64,000 bases of DNA from Lacihabitans sp. CS3-21 (GTDB lineage Bacteria > Bacteroidota > Bacteroidia > Cytophagales > Spirosomataceae), in contig NZ_RJUD01000012.1 of the NCBI RefSeq assembly GCF_024343675.1, forward strand, positions 1 to 64,000. Reading direction: 5' to 3'. Positions 16,667-25,740 of the stretch are shown here, in pieces (positions within the stretch are counted from its first letter, which is position 1; each line of letters starts with the position of its first letter). Under the pieces are notes generated by a model, which saw only the letters and a list, made by a program, of their open reading frames with translations, had not been told where the DNA came from and did no database searches. The position numbers and the translations under genes were made by a program.

Positions 16667-17183
16667 GCTTAAAGCTGTAGGCTGTCTTATCTAATTTTAA
16701 AGTACCATTGTTAAAATCATTGATAAATTTCTCAATAACCTCAACCGTAATTTCCTCAACATTTAATGCAACATCTAAACCAATACCATACTCAAAGTCC
16801 ATATCAATCTCACAGAATTCGGCCACTTTCACAGTTTCCTCGTCTTCCATTTCTTCAATAAGTTCTTCAATCATCTGCTCGGCTTCCTCATTTACTTTCG
16901 AGCCTTCTACCCGATCTTCAAAAGGCACATAGTCTTTGTAAAGTTTAGCCACTTTTGTCTCAGCCTCTTCATACAACAAACTACTGTGATGCAACGACAA
17001 TGTGCTCAAAAGTGCATCATAAATCACTTCCTTGCCTTCGTGCTTACCAACAAACTGAAAATGAGCAAACTCATTTTCATCGGACATATCTTCTTCGTCT
17101 TCTACCAAGACAAAAATTTGTTCCTCTTCTTCACATTCAGCTTTTAGCTGTTCGATTTCCTCTTCTTTGTATCCGTCGTTCAT
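16647..17183 (-). CDS. Acidic protein of unknown function
   Basis: A 178-residue soluble and strongly acidic protein. The first half has a beta-rich segment (EEEQIFVLVEDEED, FAHFQFVGKHEGKEVIYDALL). The middle is a Glu-rich helix (NEEAEQMIEELIEEMEDEE) and the C-terminus is EVIEKFINDFNNGTLKLD. No signal peptide or known domain is recognised. It is squeezed between GSIII (one-base TAATG overlap with the glnN stop) and rsmE (20-bp overlap), so it is translated with both. A link to nitrogen metabolism rests on position only. Confidence 0.75.
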   Translation of the reverse strand: MNDGYKEEEIEQLKAECEEEEQIFVLVEDEEDMSDENEFAHFQFVGKHEGKEVIYDALLSTLSLHHSSLLYEEAETKVAKLYKDYVPFEDRVEGSKVNEEAEQMIEELIEEMEDEETVKVAEFCEIDMDFEYGIGLDVALNVEEITVEVIEKFINDFNNGTLKLDKTAYSFKHGFDED

Positions 17184-19375
17184 TATCTTATGTATAAAAG
17201 TTCCCTATATTTGGTTAATGGCCAATCCTCATCGTCAATGATGAGTTCTAATTTATCTACACTCTTTCTAATCACGTCAAAAAACGATCTCACTTCATTG
17301 GAATAAATATTCGCTTTTTCTTTTATTTCCTCTTCATTATTCGCTTTTTTACGAGCCTCAGTCATATCTTTTACATTCTTCGAAATTACATTTACATGCT
17401 TAGATATTTCCCTGATTATATTCAAAATAGGTTCCGCTTCTTCTTTCATCTCCATGTCTATCAATGACTTAGCCGTTTGCACAAGTCTAGTCTGATACTT
17501 TATGGCTGTAGATACCACATGATTTTGAGCCAAATCTCCGATAACTCTTGATTCTATTTGAATTTTCTTGATGTAATTCTCTAGTCTAATCTCATACCTT
17601 GCATGCAACTCTCTTTTATTCAGCACTTTCATGTTTTCAAAAAGCTCCACGGTTTGGTCAGAAATATAGGCTTCAAGAGCTTTAGGAACATCTTTAATGT
17701 TTGATAAGCCTCTTTTTGCGGCCTCGTCTTCCCACTCTTTTGAATAGCCATTTCCTTCGAAAAGAATATTTTTCGATTCTTTGATATATCTTTTAAGAAT
17801 CTTCAAGATGATTCCTTCTTTTTTAGATGGATCCTTTTCTCTTTCTAAATCATATTCTTTTCTGAAAGATTCCAATTGTTTAGCCACAATGGTATTTAAA
17901 ACCATCATGGGAGTTGCAGAGTTCGCAGAAGAACCCACTGCTCTAAACTCAAACTTATTTCCTGTAAAAGCAAAAGGAGAAGTTCGGTTTCTATCCGTAT
18001 TGTCTAACAAAACAGATGGAATTCGATTCAAACCGAGTTTGATGTAGGCATTTTCACCTTTTTCAATTTCTATAATCTCCTTGTTTTCAATATCTTCCAA
18101 AACTTTCGTCATGGCGGTGCCTAAAAACACAGAAATAATGGCTGGAGGAGCCTCATTCGCTCCAAGTCTGTGCTCATTTCCTGCTGTGGCAACAGTTGCA
18201 CGCAACATGTCTGCATGATCATGAACGGCCTTAACGATATTTACCAAAAATGTCACAAACCTCAGACTTTCTTTTGGCTTTGTACTAGGCCCTAATAGGT
18301 TGACTCCGGTGTCCGTTTTTATCGACCAGTTGTTGTGTTTTCCACTTCCGTTTATACCTGCAAATGGTTTCTCATGAAACATCACCTCAAAATTGTGTTT
18401 CTGAGCTGTCTTTTTCATTACATCCATCAAAAGAATATTGTGATCGCAAGCGAGATTTATTTCTTCGAAAGTCGGAGCCACTTCAAACTGCCCAGGAGCC
18501 ACTTCATTGTGGCGAGTTCTAACAGGAATGCCTATTTTTAGAGCTTCAATTTCAAAATCAACCATAAAAGCGTTGATTCTTGGAGGGATAGAACCAAAAT
18601 AGTGATCTTCAAGCTGCTGACCTTTAGCTGGTGAATGGCCAAAAACTGACCTTCCACACATGATTAGGTCTGGGCGAGAGTGATAAAGAGCTTTGTCAAC
18701 TAAAAAGTATTCCTGCTCAATGCCACAAGTTGCCGTTACTTTCTCCACATTTCTATCAAAAATATTGGCTACGGAAGTGGCCGCCTTATCTAATACAATA
18801 GAGGAGTTCAATAATGGTGTTTTGGCATCTAAAAGCTCTCCTGTGTAAGAGAAATAAATAGAAGGAATACAAAGTGTACCTGTTCCGGAGCTGTTGTAGC
18901 TAATAAAAGCAGGTGAGTTTGGATCCCAAACTGTGTAACCACGTGCCTCAAAAGTTTCTCTTATTCCACCATTTGGAAGAGAAGAGGCGTCTGATTCTTG
19001 CTGAACCAAAGCACTTCCTTTAAATTTTTCTATGGCGTGACCATCAAACGAAATATCAAAGAAGGCATCGTGTTTTTCGGCAGTTCCACCCGTGAGCGGT
19101 TGAAACCAGTGGGTATAATGTGTTGCACCTTTTGAGATTGCCCAAGACTTCATAGCCGAAGCAACTTCGTCTGCTACATTGCCTTCTATATTGTCGCCTG
19201 TTTTAATTGCATTAGATACCTTTTTATAAGCATCAGGCGAAAGAAGTGTTTTCATGGCTTCATCTGTAAAAGTATGAATACCGTAGAAATCAGTTACTTT
19301 GCCTTCGGGAATTTGGATAACTGGAATGACGCGGTTTTGTGCCACATCAATCGCTTTCCATCTTAGTTCTGACAT
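17183..19375 (-). CDS. glnN: Glutamine synthetase type III
   Basis: It makes glutamine from glutamate, ammonia and ATP in the cytosol. At 730 residues it is the large GSIII type common in Bacteroidota. The GS core motifs are EVAPGQFEVAPTFEEINLACD, HEKPFAGINGSGKHNNWS and the arginine-rich NRTSPFAFTGNKFEFRAVGSS region. An extended helical C-terminal third follows (DLAQNHVVSTAIKYQTRLV). It is first in the run glnN, acidic protein, rsmE, DUF4159, and divergent from the sulfatase gene. A second glutamine synthetase lies 2.4 kb away. Confidence 0.96.
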   Translation of the reverse strand: MSELRWKAIDVAQNRVIPVIQIPEGKVTDFYGIHTFTDEAMKTLLSPDAYKKVSNAIKTGDNIEGNVADEVASAMKSWAISKGATHYTHWFQPLTGGTAEKHDAFFDISFDGHAIEKFKGSALVQQESDASSLPNGGIRETFEARGYTVWDPNSPAFISYNSSGTGTLCIPSIYFSYTGELLDAKTPLLNSSIVLDKAATSVANIFDRNVEKVTATCGIEQEYFLVDKALYHSRPDLIMCGRSVFGHSPAKGQQLEDHYFGSIPPRINAFMVDFEIEALKIGIPVRTRHNEVAPGQFEVAPTFEEINLACDHNILLMDVMKKTAQKHNFEVMFHEKPFAGINGSGKHNNWSIKTDTGVNLLGPSTKPKESLRFVTFLVNIVKAVHDHADMLRATVATAGNEHRLGANEAPPAIISVFLGTAMTKVLEDIENKEIIEIEKGENAYIKLGLNRIPSVLLDNTDRNRTSPFAFTGNKFEFRAVGSSANSATPMMVLNTIVAKQLESFRKEYDLEREKDPSKKEGIILKILKRYIKESKNILFEGNGYSKEWEDEAAKRGLSNIKDVPKALEAYISDQTVELFENMKVLNKRELHARYEIRLENYIKKIQIESRVIGDLAQNHVVSTAIKYQTRLVQTAKSLIDMEMKEEAEPILNIIREISKHVNVISKNVKDMTEARKKANNEEEIKEKANIYSNEVRSFFDVIRKSVDKLELIIDDEDWPLTKYRELLYIR

Positions 19376-19376
19376 A

Positions 19377-19410
19377 TTTGTTAATTTATGAGCTGTACCT
19401 TTTATATTTG
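19377..19410 (+). promoter_or_regulatory. Bacteroidota-type promoter of the sulfatase gene
   Basis: TTTG at 19377-19380 and TATATTTG at 19403-19410 are 22 bp apart, both consensus boxes. The predicted leader is about 45 nt. The -33 box abuts the divergent glnN start. Confidence 0.5.
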
Positions 19411-19460
19411 AAGCAAAATAAGCATTTGTTTTTTTCTTTTTAAATAAAAACCCAAAATAA

Positions 19461-21299
19461 ATGAGAGAGCGGTTAAGATTTATGTTAATATATTTCGCGT
19501 TTTGGTCTATATATTTTCTTGCAGCAAGAGTTATTTTTCTTTCTTACCATATTGAGGATTCCAAAACCCTAACATTAGAAACTGTTTTTGGTATATTTTG
19601 GCATGGCTTCCGCATGGATTTGTCAATGGCCGCCTATTTGTGCATTTTTCCGTTTTTGTGGGTTACCCTTTCTAATTTCCTTAACAAAAGCCTGTTTCAA
19701 AGTACCATATTTTCTTACACTTTCTTTCTGATCTTTATTATAACACTCATAATTGTAGTTGATTTAGAAGTTTATAACATTTGGTCATTTAGATTAGATG
19801 CTACCCCCCTAGCCTATCTAAAATCACCAAAAGAGGCCTGGGCCTCTGTTAAGAATTCCCCAGTTATTCCGCTTATAATCAGCACTATATTATTGGTAAT
19901 TGTGGCCAGTTCGATAGTTTACAGAATTATAGCCAACAAAATTTATGACTGGAAACACATCAAAAACTTTCCATTCATTATTTATGGGATATTAATGGTC
20001 GTCGTTTTGATCATACCTATTCGTGGTGGTTTTGGGATTGCACCAATGAACCACAGCACTGTATATTTCTCCAAAGTAAATTTTGCGAATATCTCAGCCA
20101 TAAATGCTCCTTGGAACTTTTTTAGCTCTATAATTCACAATTCGTCAAATAAAGTTAATCCTTACACTTATTTGCCAAAAGAAAGCTTGGATACGACCAT
20201 TGCAAATCTTTATAAAAACGCGTTACCAAGAAAACAAATACTGAATTTTAGCGGTAAAAAACCAAACGTTTTAATCATCATCTGGGAGAGTTTTACCAAA
20301 AAGGTGGTTGATCAAAAACACAAGGAGATTGAAATAACACCTAATTTCAATAAACTGAAGACTGAAGGCATTTATTTTTCTGATTTTTATGCCATGGGAG
20401 ATCGTACCGACAAAGCCATCACGAGTATTTTGAGTGGATTTCCAACGCAACCAACGGAGTCTATCATAAAATATCCAACTAAAACTGCAAGCCTTCCCGT
20501 TTTGAGTAAGGAATTCGGTAAAAATGGCTTTTCTACTCAGTTTTATTACGGCGGCGATACAGAATTTGCAAATATCAAATCGTATTTGTTTAATGCCAAT
20601 TTTGAAAAAATCGTAGACATGAATGACTTTCCAGCCGAACTTTCTACTTCGAAATGGGGTGTGCATGACGAATATATATTTGAAAAATTTCTAGAAGACC
20701 ACAAAGTACCCGCTGCTAAACCTTTCTTTTCAAGTTTATTGACTTTGAGCAGCCATGAACCATTCGAAACTACCGAAGAACCAAAAATTAAAGGAGATGC
20801 TACAGTAGATTTGTTTATGAATTCGCTAAACTATTCAGACCAATGTTTAGGTAATTTTATAGAAAAAGCAAAAAAAACAGATTGGTGGCAAAATACACTA
20901 GTCATAATTGTGGGAGACCATGGCCACAAACTTCCTGAAACCGGAAATCGTGTGGACGATTTCAAGATTCCGATGTTGTGGATTGGAGGTGCTGTAAAAA
21001 CGAATTGGGAATATAAAAATATAGCTTCACAAATTGACATTTCAGCCACTTTACTTGGTCAAATGAACTTTGATGCTTCTGCATTTTATTGGAGTAAAGA
21101 CTTATTTAAGACCAATACCCAACCTTGGGCATTTTTTGTATTTAATGATGGGTTTGGCTTTATAAAACCAAAAAAACAAATCCTATTTGATAACAAAGGT
21201 AGAGTTTTGATCCAAAATCAGGAATTGCTGAAATCAAAAGAACTTATGGAAGGCAAAGCTTTGCAACAAAAAAGTTATCAAGATTTCTTGGCAAGATAA
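19461..21299 (+). CDS. LTA-synthase-family membrane sulfatase/phosphoglycerol transferase
   Basis: A 612-residue membrane protein. About five transmembrane helices fill residues 1-190. The extracytoplasmic alkaline-phosphatase-superfamily domain follows: PNVLIIIWESF with metal ligand Glu276, GDRTDKAITSIL with nucleophile Thr316, and VIIVGDHGHKLP with Asp and His metal ligands. Relatives transfer glycerophosphate or phosphoethanolamine to lipids or glycans; Gram-negative members act on envelope glycolipids, so the substrate here is open. It is monocistronic with a predicted promoter. Confidence 0.9.
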   Translation: MRERLRFMLIYFAFWSIYFLAARVIFLSYHIEDSKTLTLETVFGIFWHGFRMDLSMAAYLCIFPFLWVTLSNFLNKSLFQSTIFSYTFFLIFIITLIIVVDLEVYNIWSFRLDATPLAYLKSPKEAWASVKNSPVIPLIISTILLVIVASSIVYRIIANKIYDWKHIKNFPFIIYGILMVVVLIIPIRGGFGIAPMNHSTVYFSKVNFANISAINAPWNFFSSIIHNSSNKVNPYTYLPKESLDTTIANLYKNALPRKQILNFSGKKPNVLIIIWESFTKKVVDQKHKEIEITPNFNKLKTEGIYFSDFYAMGDRTDKAITSILSGFPTQPTESIIKYPTKTASLPVLSKEFGKNGFSTQFYYGGDTEFANIKSYLFNANFEKIVDMNDFPAELSTSKWGVHDEYIFEKFLEDHKVPAAKPFFSSLLTLSSHEPFETTEEPKIKGDATVDLFMNSLNYSDQCLGNFIEKAKKTDWWQNTLVIIVGDHGHKLPETGNRVDDFKIPMLWIGGAVKTNWEYKNIASQIDISATLLGQMNFDASAFYWSKDLFKTNTQPWAFFVFNDGFGFIKPKKQILFDNKGRVLIQNQELLKSKELMEGKALQQKSYQDFLAR

Positions 21300-21396
21300 T
21301 TACCAACCTTATTGATTATTTAATTGAATATTTACGAAAAGGGTTTCACGTAATTCAAGAATCAACTTGAATGTGGCTGTTTTCGAAACTAGTAAT

Positions 21397-21425
21397 TTGC
21401 ATTATCTCAAATGAGAATAATGCAA
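21397..21425. promoter_or_regulatory. Strong imperfect hairpin
   Basis: TTGCATTATCTCA, a short loop and TGAGAATAATGCAA pair over 13 bp with one bulged base. It lies about 100 bp past the sulfatase stop. A weak T-containing tail follows, so it may be a terminator for that gene or a structure linked to the next one. Confidence 0.4.
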
Positions 21426-21687
21426 TTTCTTAAAAAATAGCAAAATCCAAATATTATGTTTGAATTTAACCCAAATATGCCTCAAAAAATATAAATCAAT
21501 AGATTTTGGATTCGATTTTATAGAAATTATTAACACAAAATCATTTTTTAGCCAATTTTTAGTGAATTGTGCACCTCAAAAGGAACTCAAATCTCATTTT
21601 TTTTACAAATAGTTGTATTTTTCAAATAAAATAGAATAAAATCGATACTTTTTTTTGATTAAAGAAATAATATTTTGATTTCGCCAA

Positions 21688-21695
21688 TATATTTG
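21688..21695 (+). promoter_or_regulatory. Possible -7 box of glnA (GSII)
   Basis: TATATTTG fits TAnnTTTG and would give a leader of about 45 nt. No TTG box lies at the standard distance (nearest gaps 10 and 30 bp), which could mean activator dependence. Confidence 0.35.
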
Positions 21696-21744
21696 TAACA
21701 TAATTCTTTAAGAAAAACAGAATCAATATAAAATTATTACAACA

Positions 21745-22770
21745 ATGGCAAAAGCGAAATTAGAGTACATTTGGCTAGACGGTTACAAACCAACTCAAAG
21801 CCTAAGAAGCAAAACCAAAATAGAAAACGATTTCTCTGGAAAGTTAGAAGACTGTGATATGTGGTCTTTTGATGGTTCATCAACTGAGCAAGCACCAGGC
21901 GGTTCATCTGACTGTCAACTTAAGCCAGTATATATTTGTAAAGATCCTGAGCGTTCGTTATTAGGAACTCCTTCATACCTAGTTATGTGTGAGGTTTTAG
22001 ACGCAAACGGAGATCCTCATGAGTCTAACGGTCGTGCTACAATCGAAGACGATGACAACGATTTCTGGTTTGGCTTTGAACAAGAATATTTCCTTTATGA
22101 CTGCGATACCAACCTTCCTTTAGGATTCCCTACAAACGGATATCCACGTCCTCAAGGACCTTACTACTGTTCAGTTGGTGCTAAAAATGCATACGGTCGT
22201 CATATCATCGAAGAGCATTTAGAGTACTGTTTACAAGCTGGATTAAATGTAGAAGGTATCAACGCCGAGGTTGCCGCTGGACAATGGGAATTCCAATGTT
22301 TTGCAAAAGGAGCTAAACAAGCTGGTGACGAAATTTGGGTAGCTAGATATTTATTAGAAAGAACTTGTGAGAAATATAATGTTTGGATCAACTACCACTG
22401 TAAGCCATTGGGCGACACTGACTGGAATGGTTCAGGTATGCATGCTAACTTCTCAAATACTGCATTAAGAACAGCTGGAGACAAAAATGTTTATGATATC
22501 ATTTGTCAGTCATTTGCTCCATTTGTAAAAGAGCACATTGCAGTATACGGTGCTGATAACCATTTAAGATTAACTGGAAAACACGAAACTCAATCTATCG
22601 ATCAATTCTCTTACGGAGTTTCTGACCGTGGTGCTTCTATCCGTATTCCAATAGCTGCAGTACAAAAAGGATGGAAAGGATGGTTAGAAGACAGACGTCC
22701 TAACTCTGCTGCTGATCCTTACAAAGTAGCGGCTAGAATTATCAAAACTGTAAAAACAGCAAAATTGTAA
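21745..22770 (+). CDS. Glutamine synthetase, eukaryote-like GSII type
   Basis: A second, short glutamine synthetase of 341 residues. Its start MAKAKLEYIWLDGY and WSFDGSSTEQAPGGSSDC are characteristic of beta-grasp GSII enzymes. Further motifs are FGFEQEYFLYD, NAEVAAGQWEFQ (Glu ligands), NGSGMHANFS (ATP/glutamate His) and DRGASIRIPI (Arg). It differs fully in length and sequence from the GSIII encoded nearby. Codon choice appears more uniform than in its neighbours, as for a highly expressed gene. A strong terminator follows. Confidence 0.96.
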   Translation: MAKAKLEYIWLDGYKPTQSLRSKTKIENDFSGKLEDCDMWSFDGSSTEQAPGGSSDCQLKPVYICKDPERSLLGTPSYLVMCEVLDANGDPHESNGRATIEDDDNDFWFGFEQEYFLYDCDTNLPLGFPTNGYPRPQGPYYCSVGAKNAYGRHIIEEHLEYCLQAGLNVEGINAEVAAGQWEFQCFAKGAKQAGDEIWVARYLLERTCEKYNVWINYHCKPLGDTDWNGSGMHANFSNTALRTAGDKNVYDIICQSFAPFVKEHIAVYGADNHLRLTGKHETQSIDQFSYGVSDRGASIRIPIAAVQKGWKGWLEDRRPNSAADPYKVAARIIKTVKTAKL

Positions 22771-22812
22771 TTCTATTTTTAATAGATAAATAGCTTATTT
22801 ATTGATATTGAA

Positions 22813-22842
22813 CCCTCAGAACTTTTGTTCTGGGGGTTTTTT
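22813..22842 (+). terminator. Intrinsic terminator of GSII
   Basis: CCCTCAGAAC, a TTTT loop and GTTCTGGGGG form a 10-bp stem followed by six T. Confidence 0.88.
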
Positions 22843-22873
22843 GTTCGTAATTTTATGGCTTAATTGATTCTTA

Positions 22874-24205
22874 ATGAAGAAAGTTGCATTTTATACTTTG
22901 GGTTGTAAGCTCAATTTCTCGGAAACTTCTACAATTTCCCGAACTTTTGAGGACAAAGGCTTCAAAAAAGTAGGTTTTCAAGAAAAGCCTGATATTTTCA
23001 TAATAAACACCTGCTCAGTTACTGAAAATGCTGATAAGAAATGCAAGAAAATTGTCAAAGAAGCTCAAAAAATTAATCCAGATGGATATGTGGCCATCAT
23101 TGGATGCTACGCACAGCTGAAACCACAAGAAATAGCTGAAATAGAAGGCGTTGACGCTGTACTAGGTGCAGCAGAGAAATTTAGATTACATGAATTACTG
23201 GGTACTTTTGAGAAGTCTCCTTCGACGTTAAAACCTGTGGATAAAGTTTTTGCAACTAATATTAACGAAACTGTAGATTATCATACTTCATTTTCTTTAA
23301 ATGACAGAACTCGGACATTTCTAAAAGTTCAAGACGGCTGCGATTATCCTTGCTCCTACTGTACTATACCTCTGGCTCGTGGTGCTAGCCGCTCGGACAC
23401 CATCGAAAATATCGTAAAATCGGCTCAAGAAATAGCTAGAAACGAAGTAAAAGAGATTGTTCTCACCGGAGTTAATATTGGTGATTTTGGTATAATTAAA
23501 GGCGAAAGAAAAGAAAGTTTCTTAGATTTAATAAAAGCCTTAGACGAAGTTGAAGGAATAGAACGGTTCAGAATATCGAGTATTGAACCTAATCTACTAA
23601 CCAATGAAATTATTGAATTTGTTGCCCAATCTAAGCGTTTTGTGCCTCATTTTCATATTCCATTACAATCGGGCTCTAGCAAGGTTTTGGCACTTATGAA
23701 ACGCCGATATAAGCGAGAATTGTATCAAGAAAGAGTGCAGAAGATAAAAGAGATTATGCCGAATTGCTGTATAGGTGTGGATGTAATTGTGGGGCATCCG
23801 GGCGAAACTGACGAAGAATTCAAAGAAAGCTATAACTTCATAAATGACTTAGATATTAGCTATTTGCACGTATTTACTTATTCTGAAAGAGAAAACACTT
23901 CAGCTTTGACGATTAAGCCGATTGTGCCTCAAAACAAACGTGCGGAAAGATCTAGAATGCTTCATATATTGTCTGACAAAAAAAGAAGATATTTTTACGA
24001 AAAACACCTTGGCACAATACAGGATGTTCTGTTTGAATCTGAAGAAAACGAAGGTTTTATGACTGGCTTTACTTCCAATTATATTAAAGTTTCTTCCAAA
24101 TACGACCCATTGTTAATCAATGACATAAAGAGAATCAAACTTAGCTCTATCAATGCTGAAATGCTCGTGGAGATTGAAGAACAGGAAGAAGAATTGGCAC
24201 ATTAA
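22874..24205 (+). CDS. mtaB: tRNA t6A37 methylthiotransferase MtaB
   Basis: A radical-SAM enzyme that adds a methylthio group to N6-threonylcarbamoyladenosine-37 of tRNA. It has 443 residues. The N-terminal MTTase domain has Cys in TLGCKLN, INTCSVTENADKKC and IGCYAQ. The radical-SAM cluster is CDYPCSYCTIP. The substrate-type motif VLTGVNIGDFG and a C-terminal TRAM-like region complete the family layout. No MiaB-type features are seen, which supports MtaB. It ends before a pair of terminator hairpins. Confidence 0.94.
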   Translation: MKKVAFYTLGCKLNFSETSTISRTFEDKGFKKVGFQEKPDIFIINTCSVTENADKKCKKIVKEAQKINPDGYVAIIGCYAQLKPQEIAEIEGVDAVLGAAEKFRLHELLGTFEKSPSTLKPVDKVFATNINETVDYHTSFSLNDRTRTFLKVQDGCDYPCSYCTIPLARGASRSDTIENIVKSAQEIARNEVKEIVLTGVNIGDFGIIKGERKESFLDLIKALDEVEGIERFRISSIEPNLLTNEIIEFVAQSKRFVPHFHIPLQSGSSKVLALMKRRYKRELYQERVQKIKEIMPNCCIGVDVIVGHPGETDEEFKESYNFINDLDISYLHVFTYSERENTSALTIKPIVPQNKRAERSRMLHILSDKKRRYFYEKHLGTIQDVLFESEENEGFMTGFTSNYIKVSSKYDPLLINDIKRIKLSSINAEMLVEIEEQEEELAH

Positions 24206-24227
24206 AATAAACCTAATTTGTTTCTCA

Positions 24228-24263
24228 TAAAAAAAGCAACGACCTCAAATCGTTGCTTTTTTT
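24228..24263. terminator. Bidirectional intrinsic terminator (mtaB side)
   Basis: GCAACGA and TCGTTGC pair over 7 bp around a 7-nt loop, flanked by A and T runs on both sides. Confidence 0.85.
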
Positions 24264-24279
24264 GGTTTTTGCTCAAAAG

Positions 24280-24307
24280 AAAATACCCATCAAAAGACGG
24301 GTATTTT
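24280..24307. terminator. Second hairpin terminator (amt side)
   Basis: AAAATACCC and GGGTATTTT pair around a short inner stem and AAAA loop. It probably ends the minus-strand amt transcript. Confidence 0.65.
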
Positions 24308-24367
24308 ACCAATTGGAGTACAACAAAACCACAATAAATTGTGATTTTTTTGTAAATATAATAAGTT

Positions 24368-25702
24368 TTAGGCTTCTAATAGTTGTTCATCGTGTTGACT
24401 AATATCCAATCCCATCGCTTCGTCTTCTTCCGAAACTCTCATTGGAACCAAAATATCAGTCAATTTCAAGATGATAAATGACATAATAAACGCAAAAGCT
24501 GAAACCAATACCAATGCAACTAGATGCTTGATAAATAGTGTAGTTTCACCAAAAAATAAACCTTGGTTGGTAACTGCTCCATTGATAGCTGATGAAGCAA
24601 AAATACCTGTGAACAACATACCTACCATACCACCAACACCGTGACAAGGAAATACATCTAATGTATCATCCAAGGCAGTTTTAGTTTTGTAGTGAGCCAA
24701 GTAGTTAGAGATAATTGAAGCTACAACACCAATTACCAATGCATGAGGTATAGAAACAAATCCTGCTGCAGGGGTGATAGCCACCAAACCAACTACAACA
24801 CCGATACAAAATCCTAATGCTGAAACTTTCTTGCCACGAGCTGCATCAAACAATACCCAAGCAATACCAGCAGCACCAGCGGCCGTATTTGTGGTAGCAA
24901 AAGCTACAGCTGCTAGAGAATTTGCTCCAAGAGCCGATCCAGCGTTAAAACCAAACCATCCAAACCAAAGTAAACCAGTTCCTAACAATACATAAGGAAT
25001 GTTTGCTGGAGGTAGGAAACTTCCCTCTACGTGAGATCTACGTCTTTTAAGATAAATAGCACCTGCCAAAGCAGCCCAACCAGCAGACATGTGTACAACA
25101 GTACCACCAGCAAAGTCAAGAACGCCCATCTCAAATAAGAAACCACCTGAAGCCCAAGTCATGTGAGCCAAAGGAGCGTAGATAAACAAGCTAAATAGTA
25201 TCATAAATACAACATAAGACTTGAAATTGATACGCTCAGCCATTGAACCTGTAACTAAAGCAGGTGTGATAACCGCGAATTTTAATTGGAAAAATGCAAA
25301 CATGATAGCTGGGATAGTTCCCCATGGTTTAGCATCCAAAACTCCTTTCATCATAAAGTGAGTAAGTGGATTTCCAACAAACCCTCCTACACTTTCTCCG
25401 AAAGCAAGGCTGTAACCTACTACTACCCAAACTATTGAGATAACTCCCATAGCTATGAAACTTTGTAGCATTGTCGAGATCACATTTTTGGCGTTTACCA
25501 TACCGCCATAGAAATAAGCAAGGCCTGGTGTCATGATCAATACCAATGCAGATGCAACTAACATCCACGCGGTATCTCCTGTGTCAACGCCTTCTGTAAT
25601 GATAGCACCAGGTATAGAAGGAAATACCAAGGCCAAGATAACTACCGCAGCCAAAATGGCTATCGGAACATAAGACGGTTTAATTTTCACTGTTTCGCTC
25701 AT
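24368..25702 (-). CDS. amt: Ammonium transporter
   Basis: An inner-membrane ammonium channel of 444 residues with about eleven helices. Family marks are an N-terminal hydrophobic leader, DTAWMLVASALVLIMTPGLA, FYGGMVNAKNV, and the pore histidine regions DFAGGTVVHMSAG and FPCHGVGGMVG. The short cytosolic tail is acidic (EEDEAMGLDISQHDEQ). No P-II (glnB/glnK) gene is adjacent, which is the common partner elsewhere. It follows the porin gene by 38 bp on the same strand, giving a porin-amt unit. Confidence 0.95.
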   Translation of the reverse strand: MSETVKIKPSYVPIAILAAVVILALVFPSIPGAIITEGVDTGDTAWMLVASALVLIMTPGLAYFYGGMVNAKNVISTMLQSFIAMGVISIVWVVVGYSLAFGESVGGFVGNPLTHFMMKGVLDAKPWGTIPAIMFAFFQLKFAVITPALVTGSMAERINFKSYVVFMILFSLFIYAPLAHMTWASGGFLFEMGVLDFAGGTVVHMSAGWAALAGAIYLKRRRSHVEGSFLPPANIPYVLLGTGLLWFGWFGFNAGSALGANSLAAVAFATTNTAAGAAGIAWVLFDAARGKKVSALGFCIGVVVGLVAITPAAGFVSIPHALVIGVVASIISNYLAHYKTKTALDDTLDVFPCHGVGGMVGMLFTGIFASSAINGAVTNQGLFFGETTLFIKHLVALVLVSAFAFIMSFIILKLTDILVPMRVSEEDEAMGLDISQHDEQLLEA

Positions 25703-25740
25703 AATTGAAAATAATTAAGTGTTGTACAAAAAGGGTTAAA

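Larger units (their letters stand above)
21300..21744. other. Long AT-rich gap upstream of glutamine synthetase II
   Basis: No gene is seen. It holds an imperfect hairpin at 21397-21425 and, near its right end, a -7-like box at 21688-21695. The gap is unusually long for this compact region, leaving room for nitrogen control sites, but no known operator is recognised. Confidence 0.5.
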
